Shown here: one piece after another, positions 21,154-31,568 of the stretch
Numbering within the stretch: the first letter of the stretch is position 1
Layout of the letters: each line of letters begins with the position of its first letter
DNA from: Chromera velia
Lineage: Eukaryota > Sar > Chromeraceae
Length of the DNA stretch: 38,151 bases
NCBI GenBank assembly: GCA_018398765.1
Contig: JAHBMJ010005714.1
Location: 30,035-68,185, forward strand
Direction of reading: 5' to 3'
The notes under the pieces: generated by a model
What the model saw: the letters and a program-made list of their open reading frames with translations, nothing else
The model's database searches: none
Told to the model about the DNA's origin: nothing
Position numbers and translations under genes: made by a program

Positions 21154-22011
21154 GTTTATTCACTTTGGGAGCGTATCTCTTCTTCCCCTTCCTTTCTCAA
21201 GATTTTTTGAAGACGCAAACAGACGTATATTAATACGTGTGTTGGCTACTTGCCGCAGGAATTCGTTTGTGAGAAGTTCCACCAGAAGACCAGGGAGAAA
21301 TTCCTTTAGCTGGAGACCTGTTGACGCCTTACTGTCCCCTTCCACCATGCGTTTTTGTCGATATGTCGTTTGTTCTTGAAAAGAAAGGAAGAAATGGATC
21401 ATCTGATCGGATTTCTGCATGTCAACGGAGACGGAATCTGCTGTACGTGTGATTGCTGTGTGCATGGGGCCCCGGCAGGCCCCGCGGCATGGCACCGTGT
21501 GCATGGGGCGAGCGCCGCGGGGGCCGCGGGTTTTCGCGGAGCTGTATCGGTACCATGCATGCATGCATGATGTACTTTTTTGTCCGCGCCCAAATTTATG
21601 CGGAATTAAGGAATGCATGGATGCTTTATAATTTGTGAAAGTGTACAAACCATGAAACCATGCATGCACTAGCTAGCTAACTTATGCATATAATGTGACA
21701 GATGTCGATCGCATTGCATTGAAAAACTGAAATGGCAACAGCGTCTTCTCGCCGTAAGCAGACTCAGGGTGTGAAGCACAGAGTTACTGACCGGCAAATT
21801 TGCTCACTCTGTTTGGATTTGAAGGCATTTGTTCGAACCCGCTAGAACCACCAACTCATCGGCCATTCAGGAGCACTAGACGGCTCCCGTCACTTTGCAT
21901 TCAGGGTGGGCGGGATCCCTACCTTTGCCTCTGTGTAGGCAGACACTGACAGACCATTCCGTGTGGGCACCCAGTGGAGCATCCGCACGGAATACAAACA
22001 GAACCTGAACC
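21154..22011. promoter_or_regulatory. Divergent intergenic region with GC-rich GCATG island
   Basis: Lies between the TIM10-like gene (minus) and the His-rich gene (plus). 21449-21550 is a GC-rich island with repeated GTGCATGGGGC and GCCGCGGG words. (ATGC)n runs follow at 21555-21569 and 21658-21667. This is the same architecture as at 1562-2167 and suggests a bidirectional promoter. Open frames across the island are compositional. Confidence 0.5.
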
Positions 22012-22695
22012 ATGCATATCTTTAGGTGCGCCCCAGTTTTTCTCCTTTGCCTTGTGGCTTTGCAAGGTCTTCCACGTCTGTCCCTGGGTTTGAAGGAGGA
22101 AACAAAGCACAGGCACCACACAGGAGGGACTGCCCTTCGAAAAGGGCACCACACGAAGTCGCATGACGAACACGAAGAAGAACACCCCCACCACAAGAGC
22201 AGATACACCGAAGATTCCCCCCACCACACAAACTCCCACCATGAGCATCACTCCTCGCACCACCACAAGCACCAGAGTCAGGGAGGAAGTCACACAGGAG
22301 GGGGGAAGAAGGGAGAACACAGGTACACTGCAATCGGACAGTTGCAGAACAAGGAAGGACCGGGGGAGGGGGAGGGCGAACACGAACATGAGCATGAGCA
22401 TGGACACCATGAGCACGGCGATCCGAAACCAGAAGAACAGGAGGAGGAGCTGGTGCCCCTTCCGGAGGTAAGCCGTGGGTGTTCCTGCCCCTTTGAATTG
22501 CTCGGAAAAGCAGAGGATGCATGGGGAGAGAATTTGGAGCGATTTGGAGATGGTTGTTTGTTTGCCGATTTGTCCTTCCATTTTTAAAACTGCTGACATG
22601 TATGGGCATTTGAGAGTGAGAGCCTCTGTTGGCGTTTACATTTGTTTGTTTGCCTCCGTTTGTGCGTGTGCGTGCGTGTGTGCGTGCGTGCGTGC

Positions 22696-22742
<47 letters not shown>

Positions 22743-24806
22743 TGTGTGCATGTGTGCATGTGTGCATGTGTTTGTGTGTCTCCTGCCCGTTCTCCATTCT
22801 TCGTTTTTTTTCGCTTCACTTTGATTTTCTGTGGCGCGCTCACCTCTTGCATTCGCAAATATTTCTTTCGGTGCAATACTTTCAGGGTCTTCACCCTTGT
22901 TTTTTGGTTGCCTGCTTTTTTGCCTCTTTCTTTGCTTCGAATTTGTCTCTAATTTTCCACAGGAGAACGAGGACGTGTCTCACTTCGCTGGAATAGAGAC
23001 GGCACTGAAGCAGGTAGAAGAGCACGCCAAGGACGTCAAGGGCCACCTGACGACGATGATGCAACAGTACAAAAAATCTATCGGGTCCGTCGGTCGGTCG
23101 GTCGGCCAGAAGGGGGGGCAGCTAGAGAAGGGGTCAGAAGGGACGTGGGAAGCGGTTGCAGAAGATGACAAAGTTGCCTACCCCCACAAGAAAAAGGGGG
23201 ATGTCGAGGCCCTACTACTGAAGCAGAAGCACGCTGCATTGGGTCCCTGTTTTCGACACTTCAGAATCCTCCTGGGTGCCACCGACCGTCAACCATCTTT
23301 GACTTCCTGGTTCCTTCAGAAAGGACTCAATCAATCATACTGATGATGTATTTGTGCATGACCGATATGGTGTTTTGCAGACTGAAGGCCAAAATCGCCC
23401 ACGACGAAGAGCAAATCCGCCACATTGAACAGAATGAGGTCGCGCCGCTACGCGAAAAGGTCGGTGTAGTCAACTGCCTTTTTCACATGCTCCTCATTCG
23501 GACTGACCGGTAATTGGAAAGTATGCTCCTCGAAGTGCGACCTGAGTAGCTGTGCAACCCCATTTCTCTGCTGTGTTCAACTATGCGAAATAGAAAATCG
23601 GCACTTCTGTTCAGTGATAGTGCATGGGGCTGGATTCCTTTCAGGACGTTTCCGCATGGTTTTGCTTTATTTGGCTTGTCTTACTTTGCGCGCTCTGCAA
23701 AAGCCACTGCAGTTGTCAAATCCGACAAGTTTGTTCCAGGCACTTCTTGCGAATGTCACCTGGTGGTCCCGTCCCGGTGTTTTTGCATGCATGAGCTTGA
23801 CGTTCTTTCTTTTTTGCTGCATGTGCAGGTGAAGACTTCAGGAGACGATCTGGTGGAGGGATACAGAAAGCGTCAGTGAGTCAGTCAGTGAGTGAGTGAG
23901 TGAGTGAGGTAGGGAGGGGAGGTGACATTGGGGTGTTCATAAACAGATGGAAGGGTTGGCTAAAGGAGCAGCACCAGCAAGATGGTGAGACTAGAAAGAA
24001 GGACCATCTTTCTGTCATAAATGAATGAGGAATCCCTTTTTGCTGCGGAAGAATGCCAAAAGCATCCATGCAGTTCGAGAGGTCTTTTCTTTGGTGCGCG
24101 CTCCCTTAGATGTTTGTGACAAAAAAAAGAAAGCTCGTCGTTTTCAAGACAAGAGGTTGTGCGACGTCTGGTTTCTTCTTCTGCTCCTCTTCTCTTCTTT
24201 TCTCCTTTGCAGTGAGTGCGGATGAAGACTTTGAGCAGACCTCGAAGAAAAAGAAGGAAGAACACGAAAACGGAGGGGGGGATTCCGACTCACCTTCTTC
24301 CAACGATGAGGATGGAAACTCAAAAGACCAGCAGAGTTTCATGGACCTCTCAGAGAATGAGGACGAGGACGAAGGAGAGGGAGCCAGCGCCCCCGCACCC
24401 ACACCGATTCCAGAGAACCCCAAGGGAGAGGACGACGACAAAGACGGAGACAAGAAGAACAAGGGAAACGACAGCGGCGCTTCCGGCCTCAAAATATCCG
24501 TCAGGTCAGTGGCAGCCGCTTGGCCTGGCTGTCTTCCTTGAGTAAATCTGCTTGAGGACCTGCATCGAGTTTTTTGGAGTTTGCGTTCTAAACATTGGAT
24601 GGAGGGAGGGAGGCGAGCATGGGCCGAGAAATCTCACATCATTTCAGCCATCCATTCTTTTTTCCTTCGTTGTGCCCTCCTGTGGCTGAAGGCAGACATT
24701 TTAGCACTGGCACTTGCCTTCGACTCAAGCGTGCTCTTTGCCTTTGGTTTCCCTCTGCAGCTTTCTGGCGCTCTGTGTCGGAGTGACCCTCACTGCCAAC
24801 AGATGA
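22012..24806 (+). CDS. Secreted or surface His-rich, acidic protein with hydrophobic C-terminal tail (6 exons)
   Basis: Exons: 22012-22467, 22963-23084, 23381-23459, 23829-23871, 24213-24504, 24761-24806. Donors are GTAAGC, GTCCGT, GTCGGT, GTCAGT and GTCAGT; acceptors end CAG; every junction keeps phase, giving 345 aa. Residues 1 to ~26 are a signal peptide (FLLCLVALQGL core). About 30-150 is His-rich, with HHxxH and EHEHEHEHGHH clusters, plausible for Zn/Ni/Cu binding. About 153-232 is a charged coiled-coil-like region (ETALKQVEEHAKDVKG, then KIAHDEEQIRHIEQN). About 234-330 is Lys/Glu/Asp/Ser/Pro-rich and very acidic. It ends SFLALCVGVTLTANR, a short hydrophobic tail. An N-terminal signal plus C-terminal hydrophobic tail fits a GPI-anchored or tail-anchored surface protein, though the final tail is short. 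No family recognised; function unknown. Confidence 0.78.
22668..22770 (+). repeat. GT/GC dinucleotide microsatellite in intron 1
   Basis: (GTGC)n grading into a long (GT)n and TGTGCATG repeats, lying in the first intron of the His-rich gene. Confidence 0.93.
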
Positions 24807-25577
24807 AGGGGAAGGTTGGAGGAAGGCGGAAGGTCCAAAAGGTCGGGGGGCGGGGCTTCTTCCCTGCTGCGAGACTTGCACCAAGCAGTTTATCGACAGA
24901 AGTGAACCAACCGACTTCACGTCGCAGGACGAATCAATCAGATGACAAAAAATTGAACCGTAAATGAACTCCACAAATGCACCGAAGAACAGCCAACCTC
25001 AATTCCCTCTTAAACAGCAAAGAGACAGACACGAAACCAACAAAGAAATCAAAAAGAGAGGCACAGACTTCTGGACAAGATTTGCAGCTCATCCGTTTGA
25101 ATTAAACGCTTTCCTGAAGAAGATACACGCTTCACACACAGGATGGAGCTATGGCATTGGGGCCAGAATTTTCAAGCCATCATTCAAAGAAGTACAATTA
25201 CATTGGTAGTACTGTGCATGCTCGGGATCCTCAATATTCACATTGCTTGCCCGGACCGGGTTCCAAATGCGGTGCTCGACACGTATACTGCTGGCAAACG
25301 AGCAGCCACGCGACCCGACTCGGAGCCAGCAAAAAGGCCGCGGTCGCGGGGACAATATACCGGGCGGGTAGCTGGTAGATGAACCTTTAGCTCAACACAG
25401 CTCTACTACAACACATCTATTCACATGCGAGGCATATATACTGTGTATTCGTTTTTGCCAGTTTAGTCAAACATGACTATGTATGCACTACTCATATAAA
25501 ATGATTTCAATGATTTGCTTCTGTTGATTGAGTGATTTAGAAGTTTGTCTATAAGGAATGTCAAATAAGGATTTGCC
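24807..25577. other. Intergenic region 3' of the His-rich gene
   Basis: Includes the probable 3' UTR. A GC-rich patch at about 25245-25380 has short GGTACC-like and CCGG words but no identifiable gene or RNA. Confidence 0.4.
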
Positions 25578-25715
25578 TTATATTCACTGTCTGTCTGTCT
25601 GTGTGTGTGTCTGTCTGTGTGTCTGTCTGTGTGTGTGTGTGTGTCTGTCTGTCTGTCTATCTGTCTGTGTGTCTGTCTGTGTGTGTGTCTGTCTGTGTGT
25701 GTCTGTCTGTGTGTG

Positions 25716-25748
<33 letters not shown>

Positions 25749-25874
25749 GACTCCCACCTTTCGGGCCCCCTGCCCACGCTGTTTGATTGTTGGTGCTGTG
25801 CTTTTGTCTTTGTTCTTTCTTTCTTTTTGTCTGTTGTGTTTATGAAGAAAAGAAGGGAGAAGAAGAAACATATA

Positions 25875-25912
<38 letters not shown>

Positions 25913-26195
25913 GTGTCTGTCTGTCTCTCTGTCTGTCTGTCTGTCTGTGTGTGTGTCTGTCTGTGTGTGTCTCTGTCTGTCTCTCTGTGTGTGTGTCTGT
26001 CTGTGTGTATGTCTGTCCTAGTGTCTGTCTGTCTGTCTGTGTGTCTGTGTGTCTGTCTGTCTGTCTGTCTGTCTATCTGTCTGTCTATTGTGTCCATGAA
26101 GAAAAGAAGGGAGAAGAAAAAACATATAGTCTGTCTGTCTGTCTGTCTGTCTGCCTGTCTCTCTCTGTCTGTTTGTCTGTCTGTCTATCTGTGAA
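25578..26195 (+). repeat. Three CTGT/GTGT arrays joined by a conserved A-rich linker
   Basis: Arrays at about 25590-25750, 25873-26092 and 26129-26193. The linkers before the second and third arrays are nearly identical (ATGAAGAAAAGAAGGGAGAA, then ACATATAGT, at 25842-25877 and 26096-26129). Related linkers occur in intron 3 of the 2A-bearing gene. Long Cys-Leu-Ser-Val and Asp-Arg-Gln-Thr frames are artefacts. Confidence 0.92.
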
Positions 26196-27368
26196 GCGCG
26201 GCCGAGGGCTCGCCTTCGTATAGCGCAGGGCACAGACGGGAGCAATCCACTATCTTTAGTTAGGGTCTGGGGAGGCATGAGTCGAACAGAGTGAGCTAAA
26301 ACCCTTTATCTCTTAACACACAGTGCGTTTTGCATAAAATACTACTAGCAGGCGGCGGAGCCCACTGCGCGCAGCACCGTAAGGCCGGGGCGTGCCACTA
26401 CGTTAGCGGCCCCGCAAAGCATGCATGTGCGCGCAAAGTAATAAAATTGACAGTCTCCGAAAAATAGAGTCGCTCCAAGATTTCAAGAAAGGCAAATCAG
26501 TTCAAGTCGAGGAGAGACTTTGTGGGGTTTGTTTTCATCAGGCGGCCTACTCATTCGAATGTTTTTCGAGCCATACGAACTTAGGCCCTCGTCGTCTGGC
26601 TTCGCGGTCCATAGGTATTTCCTTTTACCCTCCCTCTCCCGCCCTCTCCACCCTATATGTTTCGACGATTGTTGCAGACATATATACCAAAGGTCTTGTT
26701 TATTGGTAGTTCCACTAATAAGGCTCTGGTGATAACCATATAACTAAAATATGTTAAACCTATACTAGTAGTACCCCAACTTTATTTCTCTTTTACACCG
26801 AGCTTACGCGAGGTAGGCCGTAAAGGTCCGGATGCGAGTTTGGGAGGTATATTACAGTCGCCTAAGGACCGCCAATAGGATAAAGATGTCAGCAATCACT
26901 ATACAGCAACGGAGCCTTGGGGAGAAACAGGGTTGAGTCGCTCTGGGCTACTCACGACTGTTTCAGCGGCTCGTACACCCAGTCTTCCATACGCAGGGCA
27001 CCTTTGTATAGCAGATTAACATCCTTTCTATGGTCCCTTCTTCTCTCCTTACCTCCTTCTCACCATAGTTACCAAAGTACACTGTACTACAGTGGAATTC
27101 CACTGTATTCGAATCCATGTCATTAACTCTGATAGTACAATGTACTATCCTATCAGTAATATAAAAAAAAAAAAAATTATTAGGCTTTTTAGGCATTCCT
27201 AGGAGTTTTCTACTAAGTTTAACACTATCTAGACCTAATTTAACATTATTAGAAACCTCTGTGATGTGTTTGAATCAGTTAAAGTTCAACCTTAGGTTCA
27301 ACCCCCCCCCTTCCCCTCCCCTCTCCCCTTCCCTTCTTAATTAGATGGGGGCCTCGTTGGATCGAAGC
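26196..27368. other. Intergenic region with palindromes; no gene seen
   Basis: Contains GC-rich patches (26200-26250, 26345-26425 with GCATGCATG), then AT-rich sequence. Perfect palindromes occur at about 27094 (AGTGGAATTCCACT) and 27131-27149. A C-rich tract lies at 27301-27335. I looked for tRNA-like T-loop motifs and found none in a cloverleaf context. Confidence 0.4.
27131..27153 (+). repeat. Palindrome shared with 28440-28462
   Basis: GATAGTACAATGTACTATC (27131-27149) is a perfect odd palindrome. It and the next four bases (CTAT) recur exactly at 28440-28462. Confidence 0.85.
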
Positions 27369-27878
27369 CTATACTATACCAAATATTCCTCGAGGAGCTC
27401 TCCATGCATTGAGGATGTCGTCGAAAATGTATCCGTCTTCAAACGCTGGAAGCCCCAGGGCCTTGATGGCAAAGATCCTGGTCTGAGATCTCGGTACCCC
27501 CGCCTGCCTCTGATGGAGCCTCTGGAGGCGCAGGTTGGAGTATAAGGTCACCTCCATGTCCTGATAGGCCTGGGAGAGTCTGTTCCGCTTCTCCTTGTAG
27601 ACATAGTCGTACGAAGACCATGCTCGCTCCGCAAAGCCAGACACGTTGGCCTGGCTGAACATAATCTCAGCCAGTTTGGTGCTTTTCAAGGCGCACTCGA
27701 TCATATCATCCATTTCCCACCAAGAGAGGGAGTCAATGTCGGCAGAGACCTTCGTGAGCTTCTCCAGAATCCATGCCTCCTTGACCATCTTGCCCTTCCT
27801 CTTCAAGTAGCACATCAACTCATTCTTGAACTCGTCGTAGACGTCCAGAAAGTGCTGGTTTATGTTTTTGCAGTCCCT
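27369..27878 (-). pseudogene. hAT-superfamily transposase, C-terminal fragment
   Basis: A 169-codon open frame on the minus strand starts after a TAG at 27879-27881. It contains ANVSGFAERAWSSYDYVYKE, then KRNRLS and YSNLRLQRL. This matches the hAT C-terminal dimerisation region, whose typical features are an ER-x-W/F-S motif, KRNRL and a late N-L-R/K stretch. The catalytic DDE region and the N-terminal BED finger are absent, so this is a truncated copy, or the last exon if the CCTAG before 27878 acts as an acceptor. It ends at TAG (27369-27371). Its 5' edge meets the MYND-like ORF head-to-head. Confidence 0.7.
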
Positions 27879-28178
27879 CTAGGCACATACACAGGAAAGT
27901 TTCTTGTCGGAACCTTCTTGAGGAACATGAAGCGGAGCTTCGACGGTCCCTCTAACCCCCTCCTCATCCACGTGAGGGATGGTCCGTGCCTTCTTATGGG
28001 TCAAGCGGGCAAGACTAGGGGCAAGATGTGCATGCACTGTGGCGACGTGTCGGCCTCGATCATGTGGTGTGCTGGGTACAATTACACCCGTTACTGTTCG
28101 AGGAGGTACCAGAAGAAAGACTGGTCCCGCTTCTATCGTGCGGTATGCCCTGTCCTCCAGAGGGCATTGGCTGACTGA
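27873..28178 (+). CDS. Degenerate MYND-type zinc-finger ORF, possible exon
   Basis: The open frame has a good acceptor (TTTTTGCAG) just before 27873 and stops at 28176-28178. Near its C-terminus it reads CMHCGDVSASIMWCAGYNY, then RYCSRRYQKKDWSRFYRAVC. The layout is that of a MYND finger (CxxC, CxxC, CxxxC, then H and C, with QKKDW in the usual place). However, three expected ligands are Tyr: CAGY instead of CxxC, CSRRY instead of CxxxC, and Tyr in the usual His position. MYND fingers normally bind two zinc ions and mediate protein contacts; this one could bind at most one site properly. It may be a decaying copy or a 3' exon of a gene whose 5' part was lost. Confidence 0.45.
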   Translation, partial: VPLGTYTGKFLVGTFLRNMKRSFDGPSNPLLIHVRDGPCLLMGQAGKTRGKMCMHCGDVSASIMWCAGYNYTRYCSRRYQKKDWSRFYRAVCPVLQRALAD

Positions 28179-28439
28179 CTAATTGAATGACTGACTAACT
28201 TGATCGATTGATTGATTGATTGACCGCTCTGTACATTCACAAAGCTTTATAATTAATGCTTCATGATTATGCTGCTTAACTATGTTATTAATAATAAATT
28301 ACTGTATAGATTCTCTAGAAGTTAGATCAGAACTGTATAGATTTTTCTAGGAAGGTTCTAAGGCCAACTATGAAATCACGTTAGGAATCAACTTAGAATT
28401 GACCTATAGTACTTCCTGTACTATCCTATTATAGCATGC

Positions 28440-28462
28440 GATAGTACAATGTACTATCCTAT
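28440..28462 (+). repeat. Palindrome shared with 27131-27153
   Basis: Exact second copy of the 23-bp block with the palindrome GATAGTACAATGTACTATC. Confidence 0.85.
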
Positions 28463-28620
28463 GGCAACTATGCTTCTCATAAAGTAGGTAAGGATAGACG
28501 ACTGCCCAAAAATTATTACCCCTAGGCTATTAGCCTAGGTTAGCAATATACTCCTTCCTTGGAGACAAGGAAGTCTCCAGATACAACTAAACAGTGGTAA
28601 CTGCTTAAGTCTGTGTATCT

Positions 28621-28621
28621 G

Positions 28622-28686
<65 letters not shown>

Positions 28687-28691
28687 GTGTA

Positions 28692-28730
<39 letters not shown>

Positions 28731-28755
28731 ATGTGTGTGTGTGTGTGTATGTATA
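28621..28755 (+). repeat. (CT)n followed by (GT)n microsatellite
   Basis: A long CT run with occasional TTT interruptions, then GT/GTAT repeats. Confidence 0.95.
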
Positions 28756-29294
28756 TATACGCGCACGCGCCACACAGCCTGAGTACTAGACACAGTATGT
28801 GTGTTCTAGTATATGTAATTTATAAATTGTACATTTTTTTCTTCCTCTTAGGTTTTTTTATTTTTAAAGTCTAAACCTTACACTTTTATTTTTACGAAGT
28901 GAAGAATTGCCAATTCTGAATTGGTTGATATGCTATTAAATATGAACTATAAGTTATGATTGAATTATCATTTAATCGTGTTAAGATATTTATTAATATT
29001 ATTATTAAGAAGACTAAAGCAGTAGCACTAGCAGCAGCACTGGTAATACTACTAGCACTGGCTAGTTATCTGCTTGTGGGCCGGGAGGCTGCTACTAATA
29101 TAATAATGACAACAGCAATACTAATCCTGTACTAGGGGTATCACAGAGAAAAAAAAAGTTAAATAACTCTCTTTGTCAAATACTTTTTTTTTTCTTTTTT
29201 TAAAATCTAAAACAACTGTTGTTTAGCTGTTGCACGGGTGTTGCATAAGTGTTGCAGACAAAAAAAAAAAAGTAGATCGATAACTCGTTTTTCT

Positions 29295-29593
29295 AGAAAT
29301 GGAGTAGAGTAGTGAGTGTGGTGGCTTCTTTCTTCAGAGCTCTTTATGGGAAGTCTGTGAGTCTGGAGCATATGCAGAGTCTAACAGATGTTGCCTGAAG
29401 TAATCAATGAAGTCAAATGATTTTGACGGAGCTGAAATTCGTGCAGCGCGGCACTGAATCGAATGCGCACGCGACGGTTAATCGAATTCACCTGCGGCCT
29501 AGGGCGCGCGCGACGGCTTGTCTCTGGCCCGCCCGGCGGCTTGGCCTTCCTGCTGTGCGCGGACGGAACGACTGACACCCTATGTTTCAACTT
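29295..29593 (-). repeat. Terminal direct repeat (LTR-like), 3' copy
   Basis: A 299-bp block (AGAAATGGAGTAGAGTAGTG to TTTCAACTT on the plus strand) repeated at 31569-31868 in the same orientation with roughly 90% identity. In element orientation (minus) it follows a polypurine tract, GAGGGGGGAAG, as a 3' LTR would. Confidence 0.8.
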
Positions 29594-29946
29594 CCCCCCT
29601 CGATTTCGTTTCTATGCAAAGGGAGAAACGGAAGCGAAACTAAGTTAACACAGCCGTTTGCTCCAACTGTCTGAGCTAATGAAGCCCTTTCTTGCTTTCC
29701 CTTGTCGGCCAGTCTCGATAGCAAAGAGTAACATAAAAGGAATGTAGGGAAGCAGAGGGCTAGACATCATAAGAACAAGGTAGAGGGCTAGACATCACAA
29801 GATCAGTTGACTCCGGTCGACTCTGGTCTGCCTCTTTAAGTCTACCTATCTCCGGTCTGCCTCTTTCGTCCTGCCTGTCTGATGCCTTTCAGCGTTTCAC
29901 AATACGGAATAACAAAAAGAAAGAAAGAAACCAGACAGCAACTCAT
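29594..29946 (-). other. 3' untranslated part of the element, with polypurine tract
   Basis: Between the ORF stop and the 3' terminal repeat. It contains a short tandem duplication (AGGGCTAGACATCA, twice near 29757 and 29784). On the minus strand, the tract GAGGGGGGAAG abuts the terminal repeat. Confidence 0.5.
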
Positions 29947-31506
29947 TCAGAGAAACTGAGCAAATCGGGCCATGAATGCTTCTTTATCAAAATTTGAAGA
30001 AAGGGAAGCAGAGCTTTCTGTTTTTATTTCAGTCAGTCTGCCTGCCTGCTCAACTTCTTCTGTGGATCCTGTATTCTCTTCCCCCCCCCCACACTGATGC
30101 AAGAGAGGTGCAAACTTAGATGTGAATACATTCTTCTCAGAGAAAGGATTGTACCCGTAGATATCGTAGATGCCAGACGGACCATCAAAGTCGGGGAAGA
30201 CCATATCTACATCACCCCTATGCATGACTTCATATGTCTCCATGTCACAAGTGGTCGTTGCAAACCTCACTCTCTCTTCCTTCGGTCTCTCACTCGTCTT
30301 CTTCTTCTCATCATGGTCCTGTCTCTCCTGCTGAATCTTTAACATGGTAGTCGCTAGTCGCTTTATGTCTGCATTGGTGAGAGACAGCTGCTGGCTGGAG
30401 TGCTGGCTAGAGACGGGAGCAGAGGGTACATCCTGGGCTTTATTCTCAGGGCGGACAGGCTAGCCTTGCAAGCCGCCTTTAAAATCACCCTTCTATTTCT
30501 CCCCTCCAGTTCGTTTGTTGTCATCCCTCTCGTTCTGCTTCGATCTCTATTTGTTGTAGTGGTTCCTGTAGTTCTGGGAGACGTTGACTAAGTGACGGGC
30601 GTGCTCTAGGTCCATTCGGTCGAAGTCTGGCTCCCCATCGGTTCTGGTAGAGTCCAAGAGTGACTCCAGTGACTTGGCAGAGCTAGAAGAAGCTATGCCA
30701 CCGGCTGCACGGGAGAGGAACTGCTTCTGGTGCTTGGAGATTTCGATTACCTTCTTGGTGACCGAAGAGACGATCCGGAGGACGCCGTTCTTCATAGACG
30801 CCACCCACTCATTCCGAGTGTGGCGCGCGTCTAGAGTCGGAAATGCCTCCACAATGATCTCCCTCTAGTATGCCCAAGAGTACCTCGGAGCCACCGGTTC
30901 AGTCCCTGCCGCTGCAATCACCTTCTTCTTCTTCGTGCGTGCCAGCGCCTTTGTATCGTCGGGATGGAGATCCCAGAACTTGAATCCACTCACCCAGTCT
31001 GAAGGAGCGATGGATCTGGCCTTCAAGTCCTTCTGAAGCTCAGTGTAGGCCACCTCAGTCTCTCTCAGAGACAGATCCACAGGGAGTGCCTTCACGAGGA
31101 CATCAAAGTTCTCAAACGTCTTCCAGGCCGTCTCCTTCTGTGCATCCTCCGGGAGAAGTGCCTGCTCTCCTGCCAGTGCAGACAAAAACTTGATGGCCCA
31201 GTCCTGGAAACGCTTTTTAAACGCTGCGTCTTGCTCTCCACTGGTCTTCTGGGGAACAGCACCCTCACTCGTCGAAGCAAGCTCTTCGACCCGACCATGG
31301 AGAGCATCGTCTCCAACAGCAAAAGAAGAAATATGCAAGACCTTGTACAGCTTTTCGAGACCAGTCAGGGTCGCATAACCTTCCGCCCACATCTTGGCAA
31401 GCTTTAGATATGCATGACCATCGGCGATCTGATGACGCTGTAGAGGGTCGTCATCAGTAAATCGTAGAGAAGTGACTGAAGAAGAAGATACGTTACCGGA
31501 CAACAT
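29947..31506 (-). CDS. Gag-like ORF with four in-frame TAG codons
   Basis: One continuous minus-strand frame of 520 codons runs from ATG 31506 to TGA 29949-29947. It is interrupted only by TAG codons at 30867-30865, 30549-30547, and two more at about 30495-30493 and 30462-30460. There are no TAA or TGA codons and no frameshift. The first 213 residues are helical and charged (SLRFTDDDPLQRHQIADGHA onward), the middle is Ser-rich and the end acidic. No zinc knuckle or enzyme motif is visible and I do not recognise the family; the gag-like label rests on position between LTR-like repeats. Either the copy has acquired nonsense changes or TAG is decoded or read through. Confidence 0.5.
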
Positions 31507-31568
31507 GATTGAAGAATCAAATCAGAAGATGAAGATGAGTTCAAGAGAAGAGCCTTTCTGTTAACCGC

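Larger units (their letters stand above)
28179..29124. other. AT-rich spacer with microsatellites
   Basis: Contains the second palindrome copy (28440-28462) and a (CT)n/(GT)n microsatellite at about 28621-28755. It also has AT-rich sequence with TAGTA-type trinucleotides near 29010-29130. No gene seen. Confidence 0.5.

Noticed and set aside
25578-26195. Cys-Leu-Ser-Val and Asp-Arg-Gln-Thr repeat ORFs on both strands
   Set aside because: Translations of CTGT/GTGT arrays with no start context or splice structure.
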